NCBI GenBank assembly: GCA_945862235.1
Contig: CAMAYU010000002.1
Span: 1 to 64,000, forward strand
Direction of reading: 5' to 3'
DNA length: 64,000 bases
Source of the DNA: Schlesneria paludicola DSM 18645
Lineage (GTDB): Bacteria > Planctomycetota > Planctomycetia > Planctomycetales > Planctomycetaceae
In this document: positions 17,104 through 26,174 of the stretch, one piece after another
Layout of the letters: each line of letters starts with the position of its first letter
Position numbering within the stretch: position 1 is the first letter of the stretch
Notes under the pieces: model-generated
What the model saw: the letters and a program-made list of their open reading frames with translations, nothing else
What the model was told of the DNA's origin: nothing
Databases searched by the model: none
Made by a program: the position numbers and the translations under genes

Positions 17104-17176
17104 CCAACCCGAAGCGTCAGCGAGGAGACCAAACGGATCGTCGTTGCTGTCGTCCTCACTCACGCTTCGGGTTGGT
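17104..17176. repeat. Palindromic repeat, ACCCGAAGCGT family
   Basis: CCAACCCGAAGCGTCAGCGAGGA (17104-17126) pairs with TCCTCACTCACGCTTCGGGTTGG (17153-17175) with two mismatches. It lies between phoU and phoB and could set different mRNA levels for the two. Confidence 0.8.
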
Positions 17177-17193
17177 GTTGTCGAAGTCTCTGG

Positions 17194-17901
17194 TCAGTGC
17201 GTCGCGACGCCATCTAAAACGGCATGAGATTCGAGTGGGAAGTCGCCGCGATTGCGGTGCCGGACGATTTCTCCTTGGACCAAATAGATCACGTCTTCGG
17301 CGATATTCGTGGCGTGGTCGGCGATGCGTTCGATCTGCCGCGAGGCCGAGAACATGTGAATGGCTGGCTCGATCAAGTCGGAACGACGCTGCATGAGACC
17401 GGTCAGTTCGTCGATGATCTCGCGGTTTAGCTTGTCGATCGCATCATCCTGAAGGCAGACCTCGCGGGCCATCCGGACATCGAGATGGACGTAGGCGTCG
17501 ATGCTGCGATGGAGCATGTCGAGTGCTTGTCGCGACATGTCCTTCAAATTGTCGGGCACGGCGATCTCGGGGCACTTCACGATTCCGCAGGCTCGCTCGG
17601 CGATGCTGCATCCAAGATCGGCGACTCGCTCCAACTCACCGCCAATCTTCAGGACAGACGTGATGCGGCGCAGGTCGATGGCCACCGGCTGATGCAGTGC
17701 GAGAAGTTTGAGGCACTCTTCTTCGATCTCGACATCCATGCGGTCGATCTCATCGTCCCGGCGAATGACCTCGCGGGCACGTTCGTAGTCGGGCTTGTGA
17801 AGGGCCTCAACGGCGGCGTGAATCATGTCCTCGACCCGGGCGCACATCGTCATCACCGACTTGTGCAGATGATCGAGGTCGCGGATCAGGTGGATCGACA
17901 T
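17194..17901 (-). CDS. phoU: Phosphate transport system regulator PhoU
   Basis: 235 residues, all-helical, made of two repeated three-helix bundles. Each has the family metal-site pattern E/DxxxD: IRRDDEIDRMDVEIEEECL in the first and CLQDDAIDKLNREIIDEL in the second. The GELERVADLGCSIAERA and RQIERIADHATNIAEDV segments are the paired PhoU signatures. It restrains Pho signalling when phosphate is plentiful and acts at the membrane with PstSCAB. It lies 118 bp downstream of pstB and upstream of phoB on the same strand. Confidence 0.92.
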   Translation of the reverse strand: MSIHLIRDLDHLHKSVMTMCARVEDMIHAAVEALHKPDYERAREVIRRDDEIDRMDVEIEEECLKLLALHQPVAIDLRRITSVLKIGGELERVADLGCSIAERACGIVKCPEIAVPDNLKDMSRQALDMLHRSIDAYVHLDVRMAREVCLQDDAIDKLNREIIDELTGLMQRRSDLIEPAIHMFSASRQIERIADHATNIAEDVIYLVQGEIVRHRNRGDFPLESHAVLDGVATH

Positions 17902-18019
17902 GAGGGGAACCTTGCGAGAGGAGTTGCAGTCGGTTGTGGGGACTCAAGGCTGCACGGTTTGGCAAACCGAAGTCGGGGGGAAGCGAAGACGGGCAAGTGA
18001 GACGCTTACCCTACGGCTG

Positions 18020-18862
18020 CTAGCCGAAACGGCCCGTGATGTAGTCTTCCGTTTCCTTCTGAATCGGATTCGTGAAGAGTTGCTTGGTCTGGCCGACTTC
18101 GACGAGTCGCCCCATGCAAAAGAAAGCGGTGACTTCGCTGATGCGGGCCGCTTGCTGCATGTTGTGCGTCACGATCACGATCGTGTAGTTCTGCTTGAGT
18201 TCAAAGATCAGGTCTTCGATGCGCGAGGTCGAAGCGGGGTCGAGTGCCGAGGCGGGTTCATCCATCAGCAAGACTTCGGGACTCGTCGCCAACGCCCGGG
18301 CGATGCAAAGTCGCTGTTGCTGTCCGCCCGAGAGCGCCATTGCCGAGTCGCGCAGCCGATCCTTGGCCTCGTTCCAGAGTGCGGCGCGTTGGAGCGACTG
18401 TTCGACGATCTCCGTTAGTTTTGCCTTGTCGGTCAATCCGGCGATGCGAGGCCCGAAGGCGACGTTGTCGAAGATCGACTTGGGGAACGGCGTCGATTTT
18501 TGGAAGACCATTCCAATTCGTTTGCGGAGCGACACCACGTCCACGTCTTTCGCGTAGATGTCCTCGCCGTCGAGCATCACTTTCCCCGAAACGCGCGTCC
18601 CTTCGATGATGTCATTCATGCGGTTGAGCGACCGCAGGTAGGTACTCTTGCCGCAGCCCGATGGCCCGATGAGTGCCGTCACGGCCCGCTCGTTGATCTT
18701 CAGCGAGACATCGCGCAATGCCTGGTTGAGCCCGTAGAAGAAGCCCATCTGGACTGTCTCGAGCTTGGGAGGACGCGCGCCGGGCGCAGCTCCCTGAGCG
18801 ACATCGGTCACGGGGGACGACGGCGGTTCGACGAACTGAGTGAACGCTTTCACGAGTGCCAT
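18020..18862 (-). CDS. pstB: Phosphate ABC transporter ATP-binding protein PstB
   Basis: 280 residues from the ATG at 18862; the frame runs on to 18922, but the extra residues are a hydrophobic stretch foreign to PstB. Walker A is GPSGCGKST, the Q-loop lies in [16 protein letters not shown], the ABC signature is [15 protein letters not shown], and Walker B is [12 protein letters not shown] with the switch His in VTHNMQQA. The QKSTPFP segment is specific for PstB. It powers phosphate import through PstA/PstC. A 35-residue N-terminal extension precedes the canonical domain. Confidence 0.92.
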   Translation of the reverse strand: MALVKAFTQFVEPPSSPVTDVAQGAAPGARPPKLETVQMGFFYGLNQALRDVSLKINERAVTALIGPSGCGKSTYLRSLNRMNDIIEGTRVSGKVMLDGEDIYAKDVDVVSLRKRIGMVFQKSTPFPKSIFDNVAFGPRIAGLTDKAKLTEIVEQSLQRAALWNEAKDRLRDSAMALSGGQQQRLCIARALATSPEVLLMDEPASALDPASTSRIEDLIFELKQNYTIVIVTHNMQQAARISEVTAFFCMGRLVEVGQTKQLFTNPIQKETEDYITGRFG

Positions 18863-19029
18863 GAGGAGTCCGAAAGTGAAAACCCGAAGCGAGAGAATCA
18901 ACCAACCGAACGCAGGAATCACACTTGGGTGACCGGCAACAAATCTCTGATTTCAATGTCGACGAGTCACTGCGTGACTCGAAGATTCCGGTCTCGGAGT
19001 GACCGGTCTACTCTCTTTTTTCACTCGCC

Positions 19030-20028
19030 TTACCATCGAATCTTCTTCTGAAACCGCTGACGAATGAAAATCGCGGTCCCGTTCATCAGGACGAGCACCA
19101 CGAGCAGCACGACGATTCCGGCTGCCGAGACATGCTCGAACCCACGACTGGAGTCGCTCACCCAACTGTAAATCTGTAGCGGGATCGCGGTGAATTGATC
19201 AAACGGAGCCTGAACCAACTTGCCGGGATGAGTCAGTGCGTCGGTGATTCCGGCGATGCGTCCCGGCACAACGCTGAGCTGTGCCGCCGCGCCGAGAACC
19301 AGCAAGGGCGCGGTCTCACCCAGCGCACGAGACAGCGCCAAGATCACGCCGGTCAGAATTCCAGGGAGAGCTGCGGGGAGAACTTGATGACGAACCGTCT
19401 GCCATTTCGTGGCTCCCAAGGCGAGAGACGCATGGCGGAGCGAAGCCGGAACGGCTCGAAGGGCTTCTTGAGCGGCGATGATGATGACCGGCAGGCTGAG
19501 CAGTGTCAGTGTGGCCGCGCCCGAGACGACGACTCGCCCGAGTGGCAACTCAAATGAGAACTCGACGAAGCCGAGCGAGCAGACGAATTTTTCCGGTCGA
19601 TCGCGTAGTCCAAACATCCTCACGAAGACCGTAAAGCCGAGGATGCCGTAGACGATCGAAGGGACACCCGCGAGGTTCGAGATGTTGAGCTGAATCAACT
19701 TTGTCAGTCGCGTCGGCCGTGCGTACTCTTCGAGATACACGGCCGCTCCCACACCGAGCGGCACCGCCATGATGGCCGTCAATCCGATCAGCCACAGGCT
19801 ACCGCACAAGCCCGCCACGATCCCGGCTTCCTCGGCAATGTACGAGTTTCCGCGTGTGAGAAACCCGAACGTGAGCCACCCCCACGCCTGCCTGCCGATC
19901 CCCAGCAACAGCACGGCGAGTAAGCCCATCGACAGCCATGTTGTGAGTCGGCAGAGCCATTCAAACGCCTGCCCGAGGCGGTGACGCAGCACCAGTTTTC
20001 GTTCGTAGAAATCGTCGTGCAAGTTCAT
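19030..20028 (-). CDS. pstA: Phosphate ABC transporter permease PstA
   Basis: 332 residues with six membrane segments. The BPD-transport loop is AAQEALRAVPASLRHASLALGATKWQTVRHQVLP, containing the EAA-type motif that docks on PstB. GVGAAVYLEEYA and NLAGVPSIVYGILG are PstA hallmarks. The start codon overlaps the pstC stop by four bases, implying translational coupling, and pstB follows on the same strand after 167 bp. Confidence 0.92.
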   Translation of the reverse strand: MNLHDDFYERKLVLRHRLGQAFEWLCRLTTWLSMGLLAVLLLGIGRQAWGWLTFGFLTRGNSYIAEEAGIVAGLCGSLWLIGLTAIMAVPLGVGAAVYLEEYARPTRLTKLIQLNISNLAGVPSIVYGILGFTVFVRMFGLRDRPEKFVCSLGFVEFSFELPLGRVVVSGAATLTLLSLPVIIIAAQEALRAVPASLRHASLALGATKWQTVRHQVLPAALPGILTGVILALSRALGETAPLLVLGAAAQLSVVPGRIAGITDALTHPGKLVQAPFDQFTAIPLQIYSWVSDSSRGFEHVSAAGIVVLLVVLVLMNGTAIFIRQRFQKKIRW

Positions 20029-21011
20029 TGGTACACCTCGCGATACCGGGCGAGAACCATCTGCGAGACCATGTTCATTCCCAGCGTGATGATGAACAGC
20101 ACGAGCGCGACCGCGTACAGGCTCTTCTCCAATGTCGAACCCGCCACGACCTCGCCCTGCATCACGTTCACGATGAAGATCGTCATCGTTTGAATGGCAT
20201 CGAGTGGGTTGAGCGTGAGCGCCGGTTGGCCCGTGCTGGCGATGGCCACGGCCATCGTCTCACCGATGCTACGCGACAGTGCGAGGAGAAACGACGCCAA
20301 GATTCCGGACAGCGCCGAGGGGACGACAATCTTGGCACTCACGTCGAACTTGGTGGAACCAAGAGCGTAACCGGCTTCCCGCAAACTGTTCGGGACCGCC
20401 CGCAGCACGTCTTCACTGAGCGACGCGACCATCGGGATGATCATGATCCCCACCACGATCCCGCCGGCCAGCGCGTTGAAGCCGCCCACCGACAATCCGA
20501 ACGTGTGCTTGAACACCGGCACGATGAAGAACGGCGTCAGCACTTTGAGTGCGAAGTAGCCGTAGACAATGGTCGGGATTCCCGCGAGCAGTTCGAGCAT
20601 CGGCTTGCAGAGCGACCGCGTGCGTGGCGTGGCGTATTCGCTGAGATAGATCGCGATCATCAGCCCCGCAGGCAAGCCGATCAGCCCCGAAATCCCCGTG
20701 ATGAGCAGAGTGCCGCACAGCAGCGGCAGAATGCCGTAGTGCCGCTGTTCTTCGGCGTATTGCGGCGTCCAGCGGGTTTCACTGAAGAACTCAACGAGGC
20801 CGATCTCTTGAAAGAACGACGTGTCGGGAGGGAGGGAGACAATCGCTTCTGTGACCAGCACGTAGATGATCGAAAGCGTCGTCACGATGGACAGCAAGGC
20901 GCAGCAGAACAGTCCTCCTTGGATGAACTGTTCGCGCGTGCGTTGCCACGAGAAGGTTCGTCGCAACGAGGGCGTTGATTGTTCGCGTCGAGCAGGACCG
21001 GCGCTAGCCAC
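20025..21011 (-). CDS. pstC: Phosphate ABC transporter permease PstC
   Basis: 328 residues; a soluble Arg-rich N-terminus of about 35 residues, then six membrane segments. PAGLMIAIYLSEYA and ELLAGIPTIVYGYFALKVLTPF are diagnostic for PstC, and the EAA loop is EDVLRAVPNSLREAGYALGSTKFDV. The large periplasmic loop after the first helix contains SETRWTPQYAEEQRHYGILP. It is the first of the two permease genes and overlaps pstA by four bases. Confidence 0.92.
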   Translation of the reverse strand: MASAGPARREQSTPSLRRTFSWQRTREQFIQGGLFCCALLSIVTTLSIIYVLVTEAIVSLPPDTSFFQEIGLVEFFSETRWTPQYAEEQRHYGILPLLCGTLLITGISGLIGLPAGLMIAIYLSEYATPRTRSLCKPMLELLAGIPTIVYGYFALKVLTPFFIVPVFKHTFGLSVGGFNALAGGIVVGIMIIPMVASLSEDVLRAVPNSLREAGYALGSTKFDVSAKIVVPSALSGILASFLLALSRSIGETMAVAIASTGQPALTLNPLDAIQTMTIFIVNVMQGEVVAGSTLEKSLYAVALVLFIITLGMNMVSQMVLARYREVYQ

Positions 21012-21190
21012 GGGTTGTCACCTGAAGGATTCGTCGAGAAGAGGTGCCGCCGAAAGGCGAATACGATCCTCTGCTCGTGACTGATGTCGCTATGTTCTCA
21101 CCCCTTCGGGCTGGCCCCGATGGAATCAGGTTTTTGCACTACTCGTTGGGCATCGTTTCGTTGGGCAACTCTGTATTGCCCCGTTCCTTC

Positions 21191-21266
21191 GTTTAACAGC
21201 GACCCTCTGGGGAACGCGTTGCTGGACATCTCCAGCAACGCGTTCCCCAGAGGGTCGCTGTTAAAC
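21191..21266. repeat. Perfect 36-bp inverted repeat between pstS and pstC
   Basis: Arms 21191-21226 and 21231-21266 are exact complements over 36 bases (GTTTAACAGCGACCCTCTGG...GTTGCTGGA) with a four-base loop CATC. It lies in the 406-bp gap between pstS and pstC, so the polycistronic RNA would carry an extremely stable hairpin there. This would let pstS accumulate above pstC, as is usual for a binding-protein gene. Confidence 0.9.
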
Positions 21267-21417
21267 TGGCAAATGTACCATCCTCATCCGCACGAGGTAC
21301 AACGTGGCGAACCCCGTACAAAGCCCCGCGAGCCACACCGTGACAAGCGGGGTGAGTTTTGAAACAACACGTCACATTCAATGGATGCGGGCAGATCGAA
21401 AATCTGCCGCACGATCA

Positions 21418-22470
21418 TCACTTGGATTCTGTCGCCTCAGCCGGCTTCAGAGCCGCTTCCAATCGCTCAGTCATGGCTTGGCGAGTCTCATCCGTCATCC
21501 GGACGAACCCTCGCTTGGACACGAGTGGCTGAGCCGCTTCCGAGACGAAGAACTTCAAAAAGTCAGCCACTTCCGTCCGCTTCATCGCCTCTTTGTTGGC
21601 GTACATGAAGAGGGGTCTCGACAGCGGAGCGTACTCGCCACTGAGAATCGTTTCGACTGTGGGCAGGACGGGAGCCGCCGCCGTTTCAGCGGCGTCCTTT
21701 GTCGGCGAGACGCCAATCACTTTGACTTTGTCTTTGTTCTCGACGCAGTAGCCGTAGGGAATGTATCCAAGGGCGAACTTATTGCCCGAGACACCGGAGA
21801 TCAGGATGTTGTCGTCCGAGGCAGGTGTGTAGTCGGTACGGGTGGAACCCTTCTTGCCGACGATGACTTCGGTGAAGTACTCAAACGTCCCCGAGTCGCT
21901 GTCGGCTCCGAACAACTGAATCGGCTGATCGGGCCATTGGGGATTGAGATCACTCCACTTCGAGACCATGCTGTCGGGCTGCCACAACTTCTTGAGTTCC
22001 GCGACGCTCAATCCCGTACACCAGTCGTTCTCGGGATGAACGGCGATCGACAAGCCGTCGATGGCGACGGTCAGTTCGAGCCACTCGATCCCCTTCTCTT
22101 TCAGTTCGTTGACTTCCTTCTCGGCAATCGGGCGCGAGGCATTCCAGATGTCGCTCTGCCGCAACGCAAACTTCTTGTAGCCGCCGCCCGTTCCCGAACG
22201 ACCGACGCTGACCTTGTGCTTCGTGCTCTTCTCGAACTCGACGGCGACCGCCTGAGAAATCAGGTAGACCGTGCTGGAGCCTTCGACGTTGACGAGTGCC
22301 TCTTCGGCTGCAGACTCAGTCCCGTTGACGCTGACGGGTGCCGCACCATTGACTGGTGCGGCTTTAACAACGGGTGCCGCAGGCTTCACGCAACCGTTGA
22401 GTCCCACCAAGCCGAACAGACTCACACCGACAATCATCCAAGCAAACCGAGACTGATTGACCACGAGCAT
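21418..22470 (-). CDS. pstS: Phosphate-binding protein PstS (lipoprotein)
   Basis: 350 residues. The signal ends in a lipobox LVGLNGC near residue 27, so the protein is membrane-anchored. After an Ala/Pro/Val linker the substrate-binding domain starts with VEGSSTVYLISQAVA (phosphate-binding Ser/Thr), then SVGRSGTGGGYKKF and the second-lobe signature SDSGTFEYFTEV. FALGYIPYGYC and LSRPLFMYANKEA complete the fold. It is the first gene of the pst group. I see no convincing Pho box in the 340 bp before it. Confidence 0.92.
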   Translation of the reverse strand: MLVVNQSRFAWMIVGVSLFGLVGLNGCVKPAAPVVKAAPVNGAAPVSVNGTESAAEEALVNVEGSSTVYLISQAVAVEFEKSTKHKVSVGRSGTGGGYKKFALRQSDIWNASRPIAEKEVNELKEKGIEWLELTVAIDGLSIAVHPENDWCTGLSVAELKKLWQPDSMVSKWSDLNPQWPDQPIQLFGADSDSGTFEYFTEVIVGKKGSTRTDYTPASDDNILISGVSGNKFALGYIPYGYCVENKDKVKVIGVSPTKDAAETAAAPVLPTVETILSGEYAPLSRPLFMYANKEAMKRTEVADFLKFFVSEAAQPLVSKRGFVRMTDETRQAMTERLEAALKPAEATESK

Positions 22471-22813
22471 CCGATGATCTCCAACGCAACTTGAGTTTGA
22501 TTCGATCGAGAATCGCAGGGGCCATCCACCCCCGCCTGAGCGTGGAATAGCTTAAGCGGCGAGAACGAAGTTTGCGACGAAGTACTCGTTAAGATTCGAT
22601 GAACATTGGCAGGGCTGGATTTGACGTGTGATCGAGGGCTGGCTGAGGTGGAATGAGACCGGGGGAGCGTCTACAAGCAGCCGCATTGCCCGTCTCGGAG
22701 CGAGGGAGTCCAGCGGCAACGCCATGAGGCTGGCATCGGCTGAAGGGCTAAAGTTGTCGCGACTCACGTTCCCCTGTCTCAAGAATCTATCTCGCATCCA
22801 GAGGACGCCATCA
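22471..22813. other. Divergent intergenic region pstS / PfkB kinase
   Basis: 343 bp between divergent genes that must hold both promoters. I find no clear Pho box, palindrome or small gene in it. An open frame on the plus strand runs from 22628 into the kinase, but its translation resembles no protein. Confidence 0.5.
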
Positions 22814-23686
22814 ATGATTGTCGCTGCCGGATTAACGCCTGCTTGGCAACAGATTCTCGTCTTTCGACAGCTTCAAGTCGGACACGTCAATCGCGCGCAC
22901 GAGGCGGTCTGGTGCGGATCGGGCAAAGTGCTGAACGTTGGAGCGGCGTTGCATCAGCTCGGAGCGGAGTCGCTCACGATCAGTCCGGTGGGCGGCGCGA
23001 CGGGTCAACAAATTCGAGATGACTTTGCGCGGCGCGGCATCCCCGCGCGGTGGGTTTCGACGAACGCGGCCACGCGCGTCTGCACGACGCTCCTCGATCA
23101 GGTCACCGGCGCGACGACGGAATTGGTCGAGAACTCGACCGCGTTGACGGAGTTCGAGCTGGCTCAGTACGCCGAGGCCTTCGCGGACGGAGTCCGTTCC
23201 GCCAGCCACGTCGTTCTCAGCGGATCGTTGCCGCAGGGGACGGCTCCGTCTTACTACCGTGATCTGCTGGAACGGACTTCCGCTCGGACACTGCTCGACA
23301 TCCGAGGCCGCGAGTTGATCGAGTGCCTGCCGCTGCGACCGTTCCTCGTGAAACCCAATCGAGAAGAATTGGCCACCACCGTGGGACGCCCGCTCACCAC
23401 CGACGACGACGTGGCCACCGCGATGGCCGAGGTGCGAGACCTCGGCGCGGAGTGGATTGTCGTCAGCAACGGCCCCGCGTCCTTGTTCGTCCTTGGCCCG
23501 AGCGGCCTGCATCGAATCGAGCCGCCGCAAGTGCAGGCCATCAACCCCATCGGCTGCGGCGATTCCCTCACAGCCGCCGTCGCAGCACAACTCGCACGGG
23601 GTGAAACTCCACTCGATGCAATCTCCTTCGGCGTGACCTATGCCGCTCACAAAGCCTCGCAACTGTTGCCCGTCGCAATCGTCTAA
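22814..23686 (+). CDS. PfkB-family carbohydrate kinase (1-phosphofructokinase/tagatose-6-P kinase type)
   Basis: 290 residues from ATG 22814. It opens IVAAGLTPAWQQILVF, the start seen in FruK/LacC-type kinases. The substrate loop is CGSGKVLNVGAALHQLG (normally GGKGxNVA; here GSGKVLNVG). The C-terminal ATP/anion-hole signature is NPIGCGDSLTAAVAAQLARG, with catalytic Asp in GCGDS. FLVKPNREEL is also family-typical. It phosphorylates a sugar phosphate in the cytoplasm, but fructose-1-P and tagatose-6-P activities cannot be separated. No PTS or transporter gene is adjacent. Confidence 0.82.
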   Translation: MIVAAGLTPAWQQILVFRQLQVGHVNRAHEAVWCGSGKVLNVGAALHQLGAESLTISPVGGATGQQIRDDFARRGIPARWVSTNAATRVCTTLLDQVTGATTELVENSTALTEFELAQYAEAFADGVRSASHVVLSGSLPQGTAPSYYRDLLERTSARTLLDIRGRELIECLPLRPFLVKPNREELATTVGRPLTTDDDVATAMAEVRDLGAEWIVVSNGPASLFVLGPSGLHRIEPPQVQAINPIGCGDSLTAAVAAQLARGETPLDAISFGVTYAAHKASQLLPVAIV

Positions 23687-23932
23687 AGCGACGGTCCCAC
23701 GGCAAGACGGACGGGCTTCTGCGAGTGCAACATCAACGTGAAGCCTGGGGGGAGCCACGTTCGCCATAGATAATTCGTGCGTAAGCCGGACATCAGTGGT
23801 TTGTGTCGCCGAATTCCTTTCGGCGGAGTTGTCTTCCAGCGACACGGCGGGGACACTGCCGCCGCGAATGGGACTGGTTTCCAACGTGGTTCGCCCGAGC
23901 TTCGCTTCGTTCTAAAGTCGATTGCCATCGCG

Positions 23933-24532
23933 ATGCTATTCATTCTCGATAACTACGATTCCTTCACTTACAACCTCGTGCAGCGGTTCGGTGAGATTGA
24001 TTCGCGCCTCGACGTGCGGGTCGCCCGCAACGACCAAGTCACGGTCGAGGAAATCGTAGCGCTCCAGCCGCGCGGGATTGTGGTCTCACCGGGGCCATGC
24101 ACGCCCCACGAAGCGGGCATCTCGATGGAGTTGATCCGCACGCTCGGGCCTACGATTCCGACGCTCGGTGTCTGCCTCGGTCATCAGTCGATGGGTGAGG
24201 TCTTTAATTCACCGGTCGTTCGCGCCGAACGGCTGATGCACGGCAAGGTCTCGCCGATTCATCACGATGGAAAAGGCGTATTCGCTGGGCTGGCGAACCC
24301 CTTCATCGCGACGCGCTATCACAGCCTGATTGTCCGCGAGGAAACACTCGGCCCCGACTTGGAAGTGACCGCGTGGGCCGACTTTCCCGACCACCCGCGC
24401 GAGATCATGGGCCTGCGTCACCGCCGTTTCCCGATCCACGGCGTTCAGTTTCATCCGGAAAGCTTTCTGACCGAGGGAGGCATTGAACTCTTGAAGAACT
24501 TCCTGCGCATCGCAGGTGAGTTGAACTCTTAG
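23933..24532 (+). CDS. Anthranilate/aminodeoxychorismate synthase glutamine amidotransferase
   Basis: 199 residues beginning MLFILDNYDSFTYNLVQ, the classic TrpG/PabA start. Oxyanion-loop SPGPCTPHEAGIS, nucleophile Cys in GVCLGHQSMGE, and catalytic His/Glu in HGVQFHPESFLTEGG are all present. It supplies ammonia from glutamine to chorismate-using synthases for tryptophan or folate. The large synthase subunit is not next to it, so TrpG and PabA cannot be separated; one subunit may serve both. The frame extends upstream to 23777, but the residues there are unlike the family. Confidence 0.9.
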   Translation: MLFILDNYDSFTYNLVQRFGEIDSRLDVRVARNDQVTVEEIVALQPRGIVVSPGPCTPHEAGISMELIRTLGPTIPTLGVCLGHQSMGEVFNSPVVRAERLMHGKVSPIHHDGKGVFAGLANPFIATRYHSLIVREETLGPDLEVTAWADFPDHPREIMGLRHRRFPIHGVQFHPESFLTEGGIELLKNFLRIAGELNS

Positions 24533-24550
24533 CGGCGGACGGAGTACGCT

Positions 24551-24937
24551 ATGGAGCTTGCGGCGGCTGAAGCACAACTCGGTGTCTTACTTCCGGTACG
24601 CCATCGGCAAGCGATGCTGGATCCCGCTGACCCGATCCACGAAGCGTATGACTTCCTAGTACTCGCATCGCCATTCGAGTTGTTGCGGTGGGTCGAGGTC
24701 AACGAGTCTCTGCACGCTCCAAACCAATGGAATTCTTGGCCCCGATTCGTGGTGGCGTTCGCATCCAACGGCTGCGGTGACTATTTCGCTTACGACACCC
24801 GCACGGAGCCCTACCGCGTTTACTACATTGGTCCCGAGTTCACCGTGTCCCAGGCCATCGCGACCTGTGAGGCAGAAGGCGTCGTGTTCTCGAACTTCGA
24901 TGACTGGTACAGTTACGCTGTCTCTCGCGATGCCTAA
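24551..24937 (+). CDS. SMI1/KNR4 (SUKH) domain protein
   Basis: 128 residues. It shows the SUKH pattern: an N-terminal helix LAAAEAQLGVLLPVRHRQAML, a strand block VEVNESL, then the signature VVAFASNGCGDYFAYDTRTEPYRVYYI and a closing helix DDWYSYAV. SUKH proteins often act as immunity proteins for secreted toxins, but many are housekeeping regulators. No toxin or polymorphic-toxin gene is nearby. It begins 18 bp after the amidotransferase stop and may be co-transcribed by chance. Confidence 0.75.
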   Translation: MELAAAEAQLGVLLPVRHRQAMLDPADPIHEAYDFLVLASPFELLRWVEVNESLHAPNQWNSWPRFVVAFASNGCGDYFAYDTRTEPYRVYYIGPEFTVSQAIATCEAEGVVFSNFDDWYSYAVSRDA

Positions 24938-25078
24938 CCGGTGCTGCGGGTGGCACCGGTCGCATCTGTGCTTTTGGTGACATGTGGTCACCTGACCGGC
25001 CGATGCAATTGAGGATCGTAGTTCGATGCTGTGCATCGTGATGGACGCGTTGAGATCATCCCGAAAGGACAGTTTGAC

Positions 25079-25948
25079 ATGGCCCGTCTGTTCGTCGCAA
25101 TGATCGTCATTGTCATCGCTGCGTTGGCGCAGGCCGCTGAGCCATATGTCTCGACCGGTTTCCTTCCGCTGCCGTCTGACATTCAGATCGGTGCGATGTC
25201 GGCCGTGGCCGTGGATGGTCCCGACCGAATCTATGTCCTCCATCGGGGTGAGCCGCCGCTGTTGGTGCTCGATGGTCAGCACAAGCTGATCTCCGGGCGA
25301 GGCAAAGGCGAATTCAAGACGCCTCACGGTTTGCGAATCGATGCGAAAGGCAACGTCTGGGTGACGGACAATGCCCGCCACGTCGTCTACCGGATGTCAC
25401 GCGAGGGACAGGTGACGCTGACGCTGGGGACGCTCGACAAGGGCGGAGCCGGGCCGACGAATCTGCGTTCGCCCGACGATCTGGTCTTCGACTCGAAGGG
25501 CTTGATCTACGTGGCCGATGCTGGCAACAAGCGGATCGCCAAGTTTGATGCCGAGGGAAAGTACGTCGCCGAATGGGGCAAGGGGGGCAAGGGACCGGGC
25601 CAGTTCTCGACGGCTCACGGGCTGGCGATCGACTCGAAGGACCGTATCTATGTCGCCGACCGCGGCAACAACCGCGTGCAAGTCTTCAACACGGAAGGCC
25701 AGTTTCAAGCGGAGTGGAAAGAGGCGGGCAACCCGTTCGGACTGCTCGTCACTCCCGAGGGATTGATCGTGGCGGATGGCGACGCGCATCGCCTCACGCT
25801 GCTCGACTTTGAAGGAAAGCTCATCGGCGCGTGGGGCAATCCCGAAACGCTGAAGCTTCCCCACCTGATGGCTCTCGGCCTGGATGGCACGCTCTACGTC
25901 ACCGAAGTGAATGGCAAACGGGTGCAGATGTTCAAACGGGCGAAGTGA
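25079..25948 (+). CDS. Secreted NHL-repeat (six-bladed beta-propeller) protein
   Basis: 289 residues. A cleavable signal peptide covers residues 1-20 (VAMIVIVIAALAQAAEP). The rest is a run of NHL repeats with the signature D-x-x-G-x-hydrophobic-x-V-A-D: IYVLHRGE, VWVTDNARH, IYVADAGNKRIAKFDAEGKY, IYVADRGNNRVQVFNTEGQF, GLIVADGDAHRLTLLDFEGK and LYVTEVNGKRVQMF. Six blades fit one propeller. Related proteins are lyases or protein/carbohydrate scaffolds, so no reaction is claimed. AAAGGA ten bases before ATG 25079 supports the start. Confidence 0.85.
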   Translation: MARLFVAMIVIVIAALAQAAEPYVSTGFLPLPSDIQIGAMSAVAVDGPDRIYVLHRGEPPLLVLDGQHKLISGRGKGEFKTPHGLRIDAKGNVWVTDNARHVVYRMSREGQVTLTLGTLDKGGAGPTNLRSPDDLVFDSKGLIYVADAGNKRIAKFDAEGKYVAEWGKGGKGPGQFSTAHGLAIDSKDRIYVADRGNNRVQVFNTEGQFQAEWKEAGNPFGLLVTPEGLIVADGDAHRLTLLDFEGKLIGAWGNPETLKLPHLMALGLDGTLYVTEVNGKRVQMFKRAK

Positions 25949-25986
25949 GTCGCTGCGTTGGAACGACGCGACCTTTGGTCGCAAAA

Positions 25987-26098
25987 TGTAGCCTTCATCG
26001 CTCCGCGTGAAGGAAGCCGAGTGTGATCCGGCCATGAATTGGTGTCGTCCGCGCCCCACTCCCAATCGGCTCTCTTCACGCGGAGCGACGAAGGCTAC
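25987..26098. repeat. Inverted repeat between NHL gene and hisS
   Basis: GTAGCCTTCATCGCTCCGCGTGAAGGAAGCCGA (from 25987) pairs with TCGGCTCTCTTCACGCGGAGCGACGAAGGCTAC (to 26098). It separates two convergent genes and could act as a two-way terminator. Confidence 0.8.
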
Positions 26099-26174
26099 TT
26101 TCAGACAATCCCAATGCGCGCGGTCCGACAACATTTCGGGATCGCGTTGCTCAAAGACATCTCCGCCTCGAGGT

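Noticed and set aside
21304-22494. 396-residue open frame antisense to pstS
   Set aside because: It is the mirror of a well-supported PstS gene in GC-rich DNA; its translation has no domain and no ribosome-binding site.
22832-23884. 350-residue open frame antisense to the PfkB kinase
   Set aside because: Arg/Ser-rich translation without any family motif, entirely opposite a clear kinase gene.
24551-24937. Toxin-immunity pair including the SUKH protein
   Set aside because: No toxin, Rhs/YD-repeat or secretion marker gene adjoins it; the neighbours are housekeeping genes.
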